Assembly: GCA_029891345.1 (NCBI GenBank)
Contig: CM057009.1
Span: forward strand, 300,925,466-300,989,465
Direction: 5' to 3'
Source: Dryococelus australis
Taxonomy: Eukaryota; Arthropoda; Insecta; Phasmatodea; Phasmatidae
DNA length: 64,000 nucleotides
In this document: positions 23,870 to 35,062 of the stretch, piece by piece
How positions within the stretch are numbered: position 1 is the first letter of the stretch
Layout: each line of letters starts with the position of its first letter
The notes under the pieces: model-generated
The model's database searches: none
What the model was told of the DNA's origin: nothing
What the model saw: the letters and a program-made list of their open reading frames with translations, nothing else
Position numbers and translations under genes: made by a program

Positions 23870-25060
23870 TGCCCCTACGGCCTTCCAATAGGCGGGGGAG
23901 AGGGATCACACCCTCTTACTGCAGTTGACACCAATTCATGCCTGCGTTGAACACATCCAAAGCCCCAACCTGATACACAGTTGCACCAGAAGCCACGTTA
24001 CCTCAATGGTCTGGGACCTTCGCCCCCAGATAGCAAGCGTGAAATCGGGCCAAGGTACTATCCAACCCCTAGTGCCTCTCCAGGGTACAACAGGAGCGGG
24101 TTGCCGCTCACCACCCGGTCCTTCAACAAGAGATGGAATCTCTCTGGAGTTCCTCTAGTATGCAGTCAACCACTGCCAGCACAAGTCAAACCCATAGATT
24201 GGGCACCAAAGGGAACCTCGGGTGGGGCTAACTGATTTTCCTGTGCTCCCACTTATTTTCCATGGCACTTGTGGGTTATTAATGACCGGTCGCTCCCCCA
24301 AAGCCAGGTAGGCGAGCAGAGTCCACTTCACACAATGTGGTTGAGAACACTTTAAAGCCTCACCAGGTATAAACCTTACACCCATTACAGGCTGGTTGCT
24401 CGCACTCCCACCCTGGTGGGCCACCCATGTCATGGGAAGCTTTACCATGGTCCAAAATGACCGCTTCCCCCAACGTTGCGGTTCACTGGGAAACGATCAG
24501 AGCCGTCCCCTGGCGTTGCAATCACTGGGAAAAGTAGTCCTTGCTCTGATAATAGAGGCTAGATATCATCATCTATAAGACATACCTACGTGTTTTTGTG
24601 ACTGCATCCAGATCATCGCTCTCCAATCCAAACCGTGGCATTTACAGTTATCACCAAGTTACGGGGCAGCCAGATCAGCCTTAGTCCATTACCATACCTT
24701 GAATCACTACTCATATTGAAATACTGGTATTGTGCCCCAATGGCCTGAATGCCAAGTGGTCCAACACCCCGTCAAGTGGTCGGACCTAGGTACAAACTGT
24801 CGGCCCAAGTCATCACTGCAGATACCTCTTGCCAGCAGTGAGGAGACTGGCTCCCATTGGGATTCCGGCGGTGGAGCCCAATTTGCAAAATCAGGGGTGC
24901 CACGTGAAGCCTTGGGTCGCCATGAGTAGAGAGAGGCACACCGCGTGTGACCCGTTTCTCGGGTCACACGCGGTTGCAACTTGGCTTGGCTACTATAGCA
25001 TGGTACTGCCATACCACCTCTAATGCCAAGGAACCTTCCTCCTAGGTAACTTTATTGAGG
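23870..25060. repeat. Unrecognised GC-richer block with perfect hairpin
   Basis: A sharply bounded block of about 1.2 kb, much richer in GC than both flanks. Open frames of 60-101 codons exist on both strands but show no domain I recognise. A 15-bp perfect stem lies near its right end. The compositional contrast suggests an inserted element or a processed sequence of unknown type. No terminal repeats or duplications were identified. Confidence 0.4.
24940..24974. repeat. Perfect 15-bp stem, 5-base loop hairpin
   Basis: ACCGCGTGTGACCCG, loop TTTCT, then its exact complement CGGGTCACACGCGGT. The stem is very GC-rich in an AT-rich region. Helitrons carry a hairpin near their 3' end, but no CTRR end was found at the expected distance on either strand. 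Confidence 0.95.
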
Positions 25061-25829
25061 GATAAAATCCCAAGAAGATATTTCAAAACGGATTCGTAGA
25101 CTCGTCCTCCCAGTCTTTGTACAGTATGTCATTAAATGACTATTGGCGCTGGGGGCAGGGGGGGTCTCAGGCTGTGGTTGTGATGCGATGGATGAAGATT
25201 ATGGTGATAAAATTATAATGCCCATGCTGGGAGAAGGAAGGAAACACTCTACTATTAGGACTGTGCACCGTTTGGCTGTGTGGTGATTTTGAGCCTATCC
25301 CCAGAGGCGGTTATCATTGTGAACCGTAACTAAAAATACGTTAACTTAACATTCAGGACTAACTAACTAGTCTGTGGTAACCAGGTCTCACTCTTACATG
25401 AATGGGAATGGACCCATAACGATGCAAGTATGTACACACACGCTGACTTTGTTAATCAAGTCAATTAAATTCTTCAGCCAACAAATTTGATAAATGTATG
25501 TTCTTGTACAATCTTTCAGATCATTCTAAACTAGATTATTACTATTATTAACATAATCATCATACAATTAAAAGAGGAAGGAAAAATATTGATACAAGAC
25601 ACCAGAAAGGCATTTGTGAGGTATGGAGGTCTTAATAAAAATAAAATAAATACATTTTTATTTTTATTTTTTCAAATAGTTTCAACATTTAAATATCCAT
25701 CACCAATATTACTGTTGTTATTCTCATTGAGCTCAATTTTTAATGTCTATCCCAATTGTAATTAGAGAACTTATCAATGTCTCTATATTAATTATAGTCA
25801 ATTCACACACTCATTATTTACACGTATGC
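25061..25829. other. No gene recognised
   Basis: Mixed then AT-rich DNA between the GC-richer block and copy 1 of the dispersed repeat. Nothing is recognised. Confidence 0.45.
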
Positions 25830-26770
25830 AATATGTCTATTGTCATAATTCCAAATGTCTTACACTCATGCATCCAATTTTATAGTCTCACCTGTTAGTC
25901 TCACTCTCCACTGTACCAATGCTCACAGTCCACAGAAATCACTCCTGCAGGTCAATTTCGCCATCACTAAGTGCTCTGCTGGCTTGTCGCTTTGCTGTTT
26001 TCACAAACATGATACTTAGAAGTGGCAAAATCCTACAAACTCTAAACTGTCTGTTTGAAGGCTCATCGCAGGTTAATAAATCTTGCTGGCCCACTCTAGA
26101 AGGTTCCCCACTCTTCACCTCTTGCTAAGATACACTAAAGCCATTACCAGAACAGTCTTTCAAAGACATAATAATTTCATTTCGCTGAAGGTTAGCAGTG
26201 CGCAACTCATGATAGACTTATTTCGCAATGGCAGTACATGCGGCGGCATGCCTTTGAAAATCTCCGCACACATCTCAGGCTACTAGACTATCCTTAACAC
26301 ACTCCTTCACTCGCAGAAGCAGGACAGGGTAAGAGACACGGTGCAGAATAATAACATGTAACACTGCCCCCTCCTCAAGTCTGTTCGTCCCAAGAGGCTC
26401 TGCAACATCCGGATCTATTCAGAGTGTTAGTCAGTCAACATGGGCAGACTTCAGCTTTGCCTGAGAGCCTTGATGAAAAATTTTTAAGACCTCATTATTG
26501 ATCTTCTTCAGAATCCTGTAGACGCTATCCCAAAATGTCTGTAGTTTCTATGCATTAAGCTACAGAAATGTTGGGATAGCCCCCACAGTATATCAATAAT
26601 GTGGTAATTCAAATTTGTCATCAAGGATCTCAGGCGAAGCTTAAAGCTGTCCATGTCGACTGACTAACACTCTATGAATGTCTGAATGTACCTTTTTTGC
26701 CTACGTCCAGCGCTGACCAAGATGGGAGGACATATCCATCCTAGGCACGACATTCATAGCATATTGGACA
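25830..26770. repeat. Dispersed repeat, copy 1
   Basis: Aligns by eye with 52925-53700, with shared blocks such as CCAAATGTCTT, GTCTCACTCTCCACT, CTCTGCTGGCT and AGAGTGTTAGT in the same order. The copies differ by substitutions and short gaps, so they are old. No coding capacity is seen. This copy contains an inverted duplication that the other copy lacks. Family unknown. Confidence 0.8.
26405..26690. repeat. Foldback: about 135-bp inverted arms
   Basis: The left arm (about 26405-26548) and the right arm (about 26557-26690) are imperfect inverse complements separated by roughly ten bases. Close to the loop, GCTATCCCAAAATGTCTGTAG faces CTACAGAAATGTTGGGATAGC with two mismatches in 21. At the outer end AGAGTGTTAGTCAGTC faces GACTGACTAACACTCT. 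In the second copy of the repeat only one arm is present and is followed directly by the sequence found here after the right arm. Confidence 0.85.
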
Positions 26771-26789
26771 GAGTCCTTTGTAGTGGAGG

Positions 26790-27740
26790 ATGTAATGATG
26801 CAAAACACAGTCACAATTGTTCCTGCGAGAGTGCGAAATCCCAGAAAAGCTAAGAGAACTGCACAACACAGCAGCAGGTTTTCACTTCAGTGTAAATCAG
26901 CCTCTTAACAGAGTTTGATAGAAATTTTATTGACTGCATTGTCGGGAGGATGTTAAAAAGTGGTGTCATCTGTGTAATTCTTGTACCATGAGAAATTGTG
27001 TAAGCATTAAGGGTTCACACCCTTTTCAGAAAGGTACACTGTTGGGGTACCATTTGAGAGAATAGCAGTGGACATTCTCAGACAATAATGAGTCCCTGAG
27101 AGGAGGAAACAGTGCCATCTCGTAGCACAAGACTAATTCACAAAGTGGCCAGATGGATTGATACTTCAAGATATCCGTATTTCCTCTATTGGCATATCGC
27201 TCAGCAGTCCACAAGTCAACAAATGTAACACCTTCAAGGAGTCTACTTGGGAGAAAGCTCCATCTTCATGGTAATATTATGTCGTCAGGAGATCTTGGGG
27301 AAGAAGAAACAGCCACTACAGAGTATGCTATTAACCTACATCAAAGGTTATTCGATGTCCATAAATTTGCCTGGCAACACCTTAAAATTAACACTGGTGG
27401 AATGGAAACATGATATGACTGGAGAATGCCTTAATGGGTTTTTCAAGGACAGCTGGTGTGGCTGTACAACCCGGAATGACAGAGGGGATATTGCCCAAAG
27501 CTATAGAACTGTTCAACAGAGTTAAGGATTTAGCAATGTTACTTGAGGACTCCCGTACTGAGTACGGGTACCGTGTTACTTGGTTATGCATGGTCCCGGC
27601 AAAGTGGAATGTGACACACCTCAACCATCCCCCAGGGAATCTCGCATACGGTTATGTTGATTGGCGGATGGGGGAATTGTTTATTGCTCACCTGGCTGGC
27701 ATCACAGCCCTTCCTCCCGGACACTTCCGGACAAGTTGAC
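26790..27740 (+). pseudogene. pol: Integrase fossil of another Ty3/gypsy family
   Basis: Plus-strand fragment with the integrase zinc-binding region (WCHLCNSCTMRNC near 26950), a FERIAVDI-type first catalytic segment near 27050, and the downstream AYRSAVHKSTNVTPSRSLLG segment near 27200. A VHKFAWQHLKINTGGM helix region and a VWLYNP-like C-terminal segment follow. Integrase joins element cDNA to chromosomal DNA. The order is right, but the fragment is shorter than a normal integrase and is broken. The motif set is unlike families A and B and closer to the mdg1/412-type branch. It abuts the dispersed repeat. Confidence 0.8.
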
Positions 27741-28396
27741 GACTTTTAAGTATCATTAAGAACTTCCCAGTAATTTCCCTTGGCACAATATGAAATGTAA
27801 ATAAGTTTCTCGGCTAGAGCAAATTATTTTGTAAATGCCACCACAGCTGGAGGGTTGACAGTCTTTGTGATAGACATCTGGCTGAAATATGGCATTCAGG
27901 CTAAAAATGGTGCAGTGAGGGGCATTAGTGGAGAAGGTGGACAATGACAGACAGTGCAAACTGATAGCAGTTCAGGGTGTGTGTGGTGTGGATGGATGAC
28001 AGAGCATGTTACCCAATGAGTAGACGGCTACTGTAAATGGGGGTGCTCAGAGCACTCTAGAACATTCCAGAATGGTGGAATGTAAACTAAGTTAAGGTAG
28101 TGCTGTATGAAAGTGTGATATGGACTTTATTATAAATATTAGATCTTTCAAACATGAACATATGATTTATAAAATTAAAAATGATTCAATAAGGTTTGAT
28201 ACACTGTTCTTTTTTGTGTTTGTAAATAAATTAGGAAGTTATTGTTACCTCTTTTATTAAATGAAGACTGCCATCCCTTAAAGAAACTGGCTATGCTAAC
28301 AGACCTTAAAAACTGCTAATATTAATCTAAACATTATGTTATCAAATTTAATTGATACATTTATCCTAATTATGAAATAAATTTGATTTTTTTCAG
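27741..28396. other. Intron-like DNA, no gene
   Basis: Mixed to AT-rich sequence leading to the splice acceptor of the next exon candidate. No repeat is recognised. Confidence 0.4.
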
Positions 28397-28483
28397 GGTC
28401 AAATCTTTACAAAAATATAGGCTTCTACGCAGTAAAGGAAGAGTATTCGGACACAGATGATACAGTTTCAAGTGTGATTGAGG
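28397..28483 (+). CDS. Candidate host exon, 87 bases, phase 1-1
   Basis: Bounded by GATTTTTTTCAG on the left and GAGG|GTAAGT on the right, both strong splice consensus matches. Of three frames only one is fully open. It reads SNLYKNIGFYAVKEEY then SDTDDTVSSVIE, with two bases at the start and one at the end, so the exon is symmetric (phase 1). That start phase agrees with the end phase of the candidate at 13304. The acidic Ser and Thr-rich end is typical of a flexible protein region. The product is not recognised. No open reading frame of ordinary size covers it, so a frame-only scan would miss it. Confidence 0.5.
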
Positions 28484-30280
28484 GTAAGTAGTTCTTAAAA
28501 AAATATATACTGAATATGCCATATTGTATGGAATAAATTGCGTAAATGTACACATTATACCTTAAACTATTCCTGCCTCCATTTTGATGTATGAGTTCTA
28601 ACTGGGACCTATATGATTCATGAGTCATACATGCAATTTTAGCAAGAATAACGTGTCACTAGTTGTAATAAATTTGTGACAGTGATCACAGTCTAGAAGC
28701 TTAAAACAGATAGAGGAAGCAATTCAAGGATGGATGAAAGCACTTTAAAATCATTTATAGAGGTAAATCCACGAACCGCAATAATGGATTTGTCCTAATG
28801 GTTCAATGTTTCCATTGTAAGTTTTTCCGCTCATAAATAGCAAAAAATGAATATGAAATACACTGATCCTATGTTGAAGAATTTTTTTTCATATAAAAAA
28901 TGTGTTCAAGCACTGGCACACATATTTTTACTGTTTTCTACAACATGATGCTTGATTGTCAAATTTCAGTTTAGAATAACTTTTTTGTCCTATTATTACA
29001 TTGCTTCTGTATTTAAATTATATTCACGCTTATTTTTAAGAATAAAAAATGTTTTATCTCCTAATTATATATATATTTTTTCTATTTGCTTGTGTTTACT
29101 CCTGTGTTGACAAATGTTATACAATAACAATGAATGAAAAGGGTAACCATAGACTGTGACATTCAAGCGTGTTATGTACATTTCAACACAAATTCCAATG
29201 CCATAGTGATATCTGGAAGTAAAACTCTAATCAAACTATTTTTGTAACTGTGTTGGCATTACACATATGCTGCTTTATGTATGAATTTGCAACTGTGGCC
29301 ATATATATGCAAAAGTAAACGGACATATATGTTATTTTTGTTTATGTAATGTAGATAATATAATTGAAGCCCCTTAAATTTGTTTTATTGTGAAAATAAT
29401 TAAATTTGGACCAAATTTGTACAATTTAAGTGAGAAATATGTACATTATATACAGGAATAGGAAAATTTTGGTGTTTTGAATATGCTAAAAGCAGTAGTT
29501 TCAACGTAAAAAAAGCAGTGACTTAATTTTGGTGTTTTTTAAGAACACGTATTACCTAATGGAAAAATTATAAATTGATGTAATGAAGACCTAATTTTGT
29601 TGTAAACTAATATTGTTGACACCTTTATTAAACAGTCCATTTAATTATCATAAAATCTATCAAATCTGATCAAAAAATATCCCACTTAGTAAACAGTAAA
29701 TGTAATTATCATAAAACCAATCAAATCTGATAAAAAAATATTCCACTACATACCGATTTAAAGGTTGCAACATTGTAACATTATACAAATTTTCTGTAAC
29801 AAATGTTTTGTGATGGAGAAATTAAGTCGGCATTTGTTACGCTTGGATGGACGTGTTCAGTAATGTGAATATTTTCATAATGTGCCTAAAATCGTAATGT
29901 AAAAATTTGTTAAAGTAAAACAAAAACCCATAGTATTGCATAGGTGCTTGCCGGGGCCAAAACAGTTGTTCGTTCTAACAAAAGGTTCGTTAACTTGAAT
30001 TACGATAAACATAAAAATATAGCAATTCTTTCATGCATAATTCCCTGTAAACAACTAGGTTACATTTTTCGGAACCATTTTTTTGCGATTTAGTTGAAAA
30101 TTTGTAGCTTTTTTGTGAGTAGTCACTTTTTGCATTTTCATATATGCAAATTTTCTTAAATTTCGCAATCATGAATAACTTCTATCCCTAGTTACATATG
30201 AGAATGCAAAAATGTCACTCAGTTGAAATTTTTAAATTGCTTTTATGGAAGTAATCAGGATCATAAAAACTAGCATTACA
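28484..30280. other. AT-rich intron-like DNA
   Basis: About 1.8 kb of AT-rich sequence with a short tandem duplication and no coding motif. Confidence 0.5.
29633..29754. repeat. 61-bp tandem duplication, two copies
   Basis: Two adjacent units share AATTATCATAAAA, CAATCAAATCTGAT or CTATCAAATCTGAT, and AAAAAATAT in the same order. Several substitutions separate them, so the duplication is not recent. Confidence 0.8.
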
Positions 30281-30282
30281 GA

Positions 30283-30795
30283 TTAGGTATATAAAGGATA
30301 CTCAAAATTTAGGCCTAACCTTTACACGGGGATCTAGTGAACTGGTTGGTTATTGTGATGCAGACTGTGGTGGTAACGGTAAGGATAGAAAAAGTGTCAG
30401 TGGGTTTATAGCTTTGTACAATGGATATCCAATTGCATGGTTTTTCAGAAAGCAATCTTGTTTAGTTTTGTTTAAAATGGAGGCAGAATATAAAGCAGGG
30501 GCCTCATCAGCACAAGAACTTGTTAATTTATCGGGAATAGTGAGTGAAATGAACTCTGTGTTATGCAGACGTGCAGTGTTAAACATAGATAATGTTGGTG
30601 CTTTAGCCACCATAATAAACACAGAAAACTTTAAATGGGTAAAGCCATAGACATCAGATATCATTTCATTAAATATCTTTACACAAATGATGTGATAGAC
30701 GTAAAATATGTTCCCACAGGTGAAAATATAGTTGACATTTTCACCGAGTCACTATGTAAGGATGTCTTTCAACAGAGACATTATTCTAAATAGAT
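30283..30795 (+). pseudogene. pol: Copia RNase H remnant
   Basis: The frame reads LRYIKDTQNLGLTF and GYCDADCGGNGKDRKSVSGF, the copia-type RNase H opening with its first acidic residues. MEAEYKAGASSAQE (second acidic site) and NIDNVGA (third) follow, then a YVPTGENIVDIFTESL-like close, all in the order expected of the C-terminal domain of copia Pol. RNase H removes the RNA template during reverse transcription. It ends about 80 bases before the purine tract, as usual for the family, and is broken. Confidence 0.88.
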
Positions 30796-30876
30796 GTTAT
30801 TGTGTCTAAATAGTTTGTGTTTTTATTCACAAATGACACTTTGATTATATTGAATCAAATGTCATTTGAGGAGGAA

Positions 30877-31116
30877 TGTCACAGATATGTATCATATGTT
30901 TTAGTATTAACTATTTGGATGTTGGTTAAGGTATCATGTTGTGTCTTCTAGTATGGAAGTGTAATACATTTGACTAGCTATGTATATGATGACTATCATG
31001 TGACCGAAACCATGTTGGAGCAGTAGTAGTGATGGTAGAGGTGAATGAGCTAAGAACAAATAAAGCAAATGTAGTTTAACCAAGTACTCAGGATCTTTAT
31101 TTTACATAATGTGACA
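30877..31116 (+). mobile_element. Copia 3' LTR, 240 bp
   Basis: Begins TGTCACA and ends TGTGACA, a perfect 7-bp terminal inverted repeat with TG...CA ends. It is preceded directly by a purine-rich tract. The base after the LTR starts ACACC, the putative right copy of a target duplication whose left partner is lost. Confidence 0.88.
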
Positions 31117-33303
31117 ACACCTGTTTAGTCTTCAGTATTTCTTCCAAAGAAGAATAAAACCACTGTCTTAGTATCATTGATGCTTCATTCTGAGGAAGTG
31201 AGCAGATTGGTTTAGTAGATTCTATAACCATGGCAAATGGCAACAGATTCAGGTCCATCTACCATCTTAAATTATGTCACAAGGGCCCACTGTCTTGTGC
31301 AGCCATCTTGGATTTGCCCTTGATAACATTATCATCACCATTATTTTTCCTAATAAGTTCCACTCAACTGTCATTTTTTTTTCTACTTTCAGCCAACATT
31401 TTTTTTTTTTTTTTTTTTCATTGGTCATTTGTTTGCCAGTCTTTTTTTTTTACATCTGTTGTCAATTAGGGAACTCCATGCTGCTCAACTTTATTCTTTG
31501 TTTTTAACGTCATTCACTCCGGTGAGTTAATGTCACTTGATGGCCATATTGGTTTCTCTACTCTGCTGATTATGTGCTAATGTGCTAATTACTTGCTGCG
31601 GCTTAACCTTTATCTTTGTTTCCTTCACCATCTACTTTGTGGTGCTAGATATGCGTAAAGTCAACATATTATACATGGTAGTTGGACTCTCGCCATTGTC
31701 AGCATTTTTTAATTTTAATTCAAATTAGTTAAGGAAATTCTCTCTGTTGAAATAAGATGCCCTGAATCGCTGAATCTCAATGTGATATTGCAAATTCTTT
31801 ACTGAGGATAAAAGTAACCCTCCCAAAATATTTGCGGGGTCCGAACAAAAATTTGTTCCCATGTTAACATTAGTTTGTGTTATTTAAATTAAAAAGGGTT
31901 CATAGCAAACTACTGCCTCAGTCTCTTGCTTGTTAAAAAATTTTGGTCCATGTGGGACACGAGTCTTCAGATAGTTATTTGGTGGACAGAACACAAATTT
32001 TTTCTAGTGTTAGTGTAGCTTGATTATTGACAGTTTGTGGATGAGGAGGCTGTGCCCATGTACAACAAAAGACAACAAACATCATACATACAAAACAACC
32101 ATGAAAAACACATCACGTGACAAACAACTTTAATAAATATACACCAAAGGACACTGCAGACAAGATAACAAATTGGTAGTGATAACTCAGGTATATTAAA
32201 GGTTAGTAAAACATAACAAGAATGGAATTTGTAGTTACTAACTCCCGTTCTTAATTGAACCTTTTCCTTCAGAATTAGCTAATTTCAGTGTTAAGTAAGC
32301 CAAAGCATTTATTATAACATGAAAACAGAAACAGTACCAAAATAACTTTATTAAGTATTTGTATTCTGAATAACACCACCAAGGCAACAGGATCACAACC
32401 GCATGTCATGACAGCTTCAGAGTCCTTGAACAAATCTCCATGAAGCATACAGGAAAGCAGAACAAAATACAAATAATTATACAACAAAGCAGTTTCTGGA
32501 AAGTGTGACCTGTCCAATTACGACACTTCACATCCAGACATAAAAGAAAAGGGTAATAAAATCACATAAATGGAAAGAGATATGTTTTGCAATGTCTTGC
32601 CTTGAATATGTGACTTGCCCTGAATATGTGACAACAATAGGAAAATTGCATACAGGCATGGCTGTGGTATCATGAATGTCAGGAAGACAGGCTTATTTTA
32701 AGGCTCCGGTCTCCCTAACCTGGGCACAGAATAAGATTGTGCCCACACCCTCTCTCAAAAATAAAAATCATTATGCTATTTTTGGTTTGGGAGATACTAC
32801 TCCCTTAACTCTCCTTCATAGTGCTTGGATTATCAACCACCTTGGAAAAGTAGCGAGCATAATTGGTTTTTTTTCTTCCAATATTTGCTGGAAAACTTTA
32901 TAACTGTTTTTCCATGAATACATCACACATGTCTGAAGAGAAATATGACACAGTGATTTCATTTATTTCCCCATTTTGCTACATGCCAGGAAGAAATAGC
33001 TAAAACTCGGACAATAAGTCATGGCAACAAAAATAATGAACCATGAGATACAGACCTTAAGCGTTGATTATTGCGACAAAATGGGAAGCCAATATTTGAC
33101 TAAAATCTCACAACACAACTCTGTTTACTTTAGCAAAAAAAAGTTACCAATAAACTAAAACAATAGAACTTTCTATCACAGATTATTTGAACCATAACAA
33201 TCTGACTAGACATATGAAATTAACATATCAAATAATGCCAATTTTTTTTAATGAATCAATATAAAAATTAGCTATAATTACAATAGATTTTGCTTAAAAA
33301 TAG
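31117..33303. other. AT-rich DNA, no gene recognised
   Basis: About 2.2 kb of unique-looking AT-rich sequence with T-runs (31399-31418 and 31443-31451). The last four bases, ATAG, are the left target duplication of the following element. Confidence 0.5.
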
Positions 33304-35043
33304 TGACTCCATCGGGTGAGACACGGAGACGAATACGATACACCTTTTACCTGTGGTTGATGGGCCCAGCAGTGGTTCCTACACACTGCTCTTTGAGACT
33401 CAGAGATCACAGGGATGCTGTGGGTTCTATGTGTTTGTCTCACCCTTGCATACTTACAAAACAACTTTTATACATAACACTGCAAAAATCACACACTTTG
33501 GCTGGGCTGGGTACTGACACTACAAAAAGAGACATTCAAATTTTACACTGAGAGGTACGTTTATTCTGCCAGATTACAACCTGCCAAAATATAAATAATG
33601 AAGTTACTCCTCGGACATGACTAGCCAGTTCTGGTGAGTGATTCCCCAAGCACCTTACTTAACTTGTGCACTCCAACTGGATGATGCTCCGCAGTGTTTG
33701 AGAACACAGCCTCCACAAGGCAAGGGGCTTACAGCCGCTAGGATGGACTGCAGGTTTACTCAGAGACAGGACACGGAGTATGATATGAACACATACAGAG
33801 AGTGCCTACTCATTGGGACTCATCCCCGAACCATGTGGTGTGTGGCAACGGTCATACCCATAGCGGGTTAGTGCAAAAATAGTCTCGCAGTGCAAATTAC
33901 ACAAAATAACACTGGGTGAACATGGGACACATTATGAGCAGGCAAAATAAACACATAGATGTGTGAAATAATTTTTAGATGGTGCGGATGCCGCTGGATG
34001 AATTCGTAGTGGACCACGTGAGGGGGAGCATGAATTTACAGTATTTCACTGTAAATTTGTTCAAGAATTATCAACCAATAAGGATGCGGCATTAGAAAAA
34101 ATATTCCCATCAATAAACGAGAATACAAAAGTTCTTAAGGTGCCAGATGGCAAGTACATGAATTGACAGCATGGTCATGAACAGAAATGCATCAAACATG
34201 AAAAGTACAAGAACCCTTATTTAAAATATTACATAAACCCTGAGATAAAATTCAGGTGCACACAACGAAACAAAAATTAGCCCCCATAACGCGGTGATGG
34301 CGCAGATACAGACTTGGTGGTAGCTAACCACATGGCCTTGGGCGATGTGGCCGCAAACATTTTTAACATGACAAAACCTTCAAAATAATACTACTAACAC
34401 ATTATCCTTAATATTGCTTAGCACAATTTAGCAGAAATTACAATGAAAAGCCCTAAACAAGGGTGGATGGTGCCTTATACACATGTTGCGCGGGTCGCAT
34501 GGCCTCTCCAACATGTCCTCTTCTCATCTCATTTACATTCCAAAAAACCTGAAAGGCTGTAAATAATTAAGCTAAGCGGATAGCATTATGCTAGGGATTT
34601 CTGGCAAAACGTACACAAGGCACACGTTAACTGGTAAACTAAAAGTGCTATGCACGCTGAGTAAAAAATATTGTATAGTAAATTGAAAAGGCTCCAAAAG
34701 AATTATTAAGCAATTTTACGGACAGAATTCAAAGTTACATATTCTGGTAATTATTCAATTGTCTTTTGATGGCGTCTTTGCCTGAATATTATTGTCTATC
34801 TGTTCAGCGCCGTGCAGACTTTAAATTTGAAATATCAACATTACAGAAGACTCTGAAAATTAAACATGTTACACTTTTAAACAAATTTTACCCTGGAAAG
34901 AAAAACATAAGAAACTGAAACACATCATCCCGTTTTGGGAACGTCCATATTTGTAGCGAGCTGCATCCACGTGCTTACACATGTGAACCGTTAGCTGAGT
35001 GTGCCAACATGGTCTAGCTGTGGCTAGCTCTTTGCCAGCATCA
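33304..35043 (-). mobile_element. Family A 3' LTR
   Basis: In element sense it starts TGATGC and ends TCA. It aligns throughout with the 40254-42096 LTR. Blocks such as GATGCCGCTGGATGAA and GTGCTATGCACGC are shared with family B LTRs, showing common descent. Confidence 0.92.
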
Positions 35044-35062
35044 AATGATCCCTCCCTCGAAG
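35044..35062 (-). promoter_or_regulatory. Polypurine tract beside the 3' LTR
   Basis: In element sense GAGGGAGGGATCATT lies directly upstream of the 3' LTR. This is the position from which plus-strand DNA synthesis is primed in LTR elements. Confidence 0.75.

Larger units (their letters stand above)
30281..31116 (+). mobile_element. Ty1/copia 3' end with LTR
   Basis: A broken plus-strand copia-type element truncated at its 5' side. It contains the RNase H end of pol, a short untranslated part, a purine-rich tract (TTTGAGGAGGAA at 30865-30876) and a complete 240-bp LTR. Only the 3' end survives, with a few breaks in the coding part, so age is moderate. Confidence 0.88.

Noticed and set aside
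24940-24990. Helitron 3' end
   Set aside because: The hairpin is ideal, but no CTRR terminus lies at the usual distance on either strand and no TC start was found.
31136-31196. Possible third exon after TTTAGTCTTCAG with an open frame to GAGGAA|GTGAGC
   Set aside because: The frame is short, the donor is only fair and the peptide has no character. It directly follows the copia LTR. The evidence is no better than chance.
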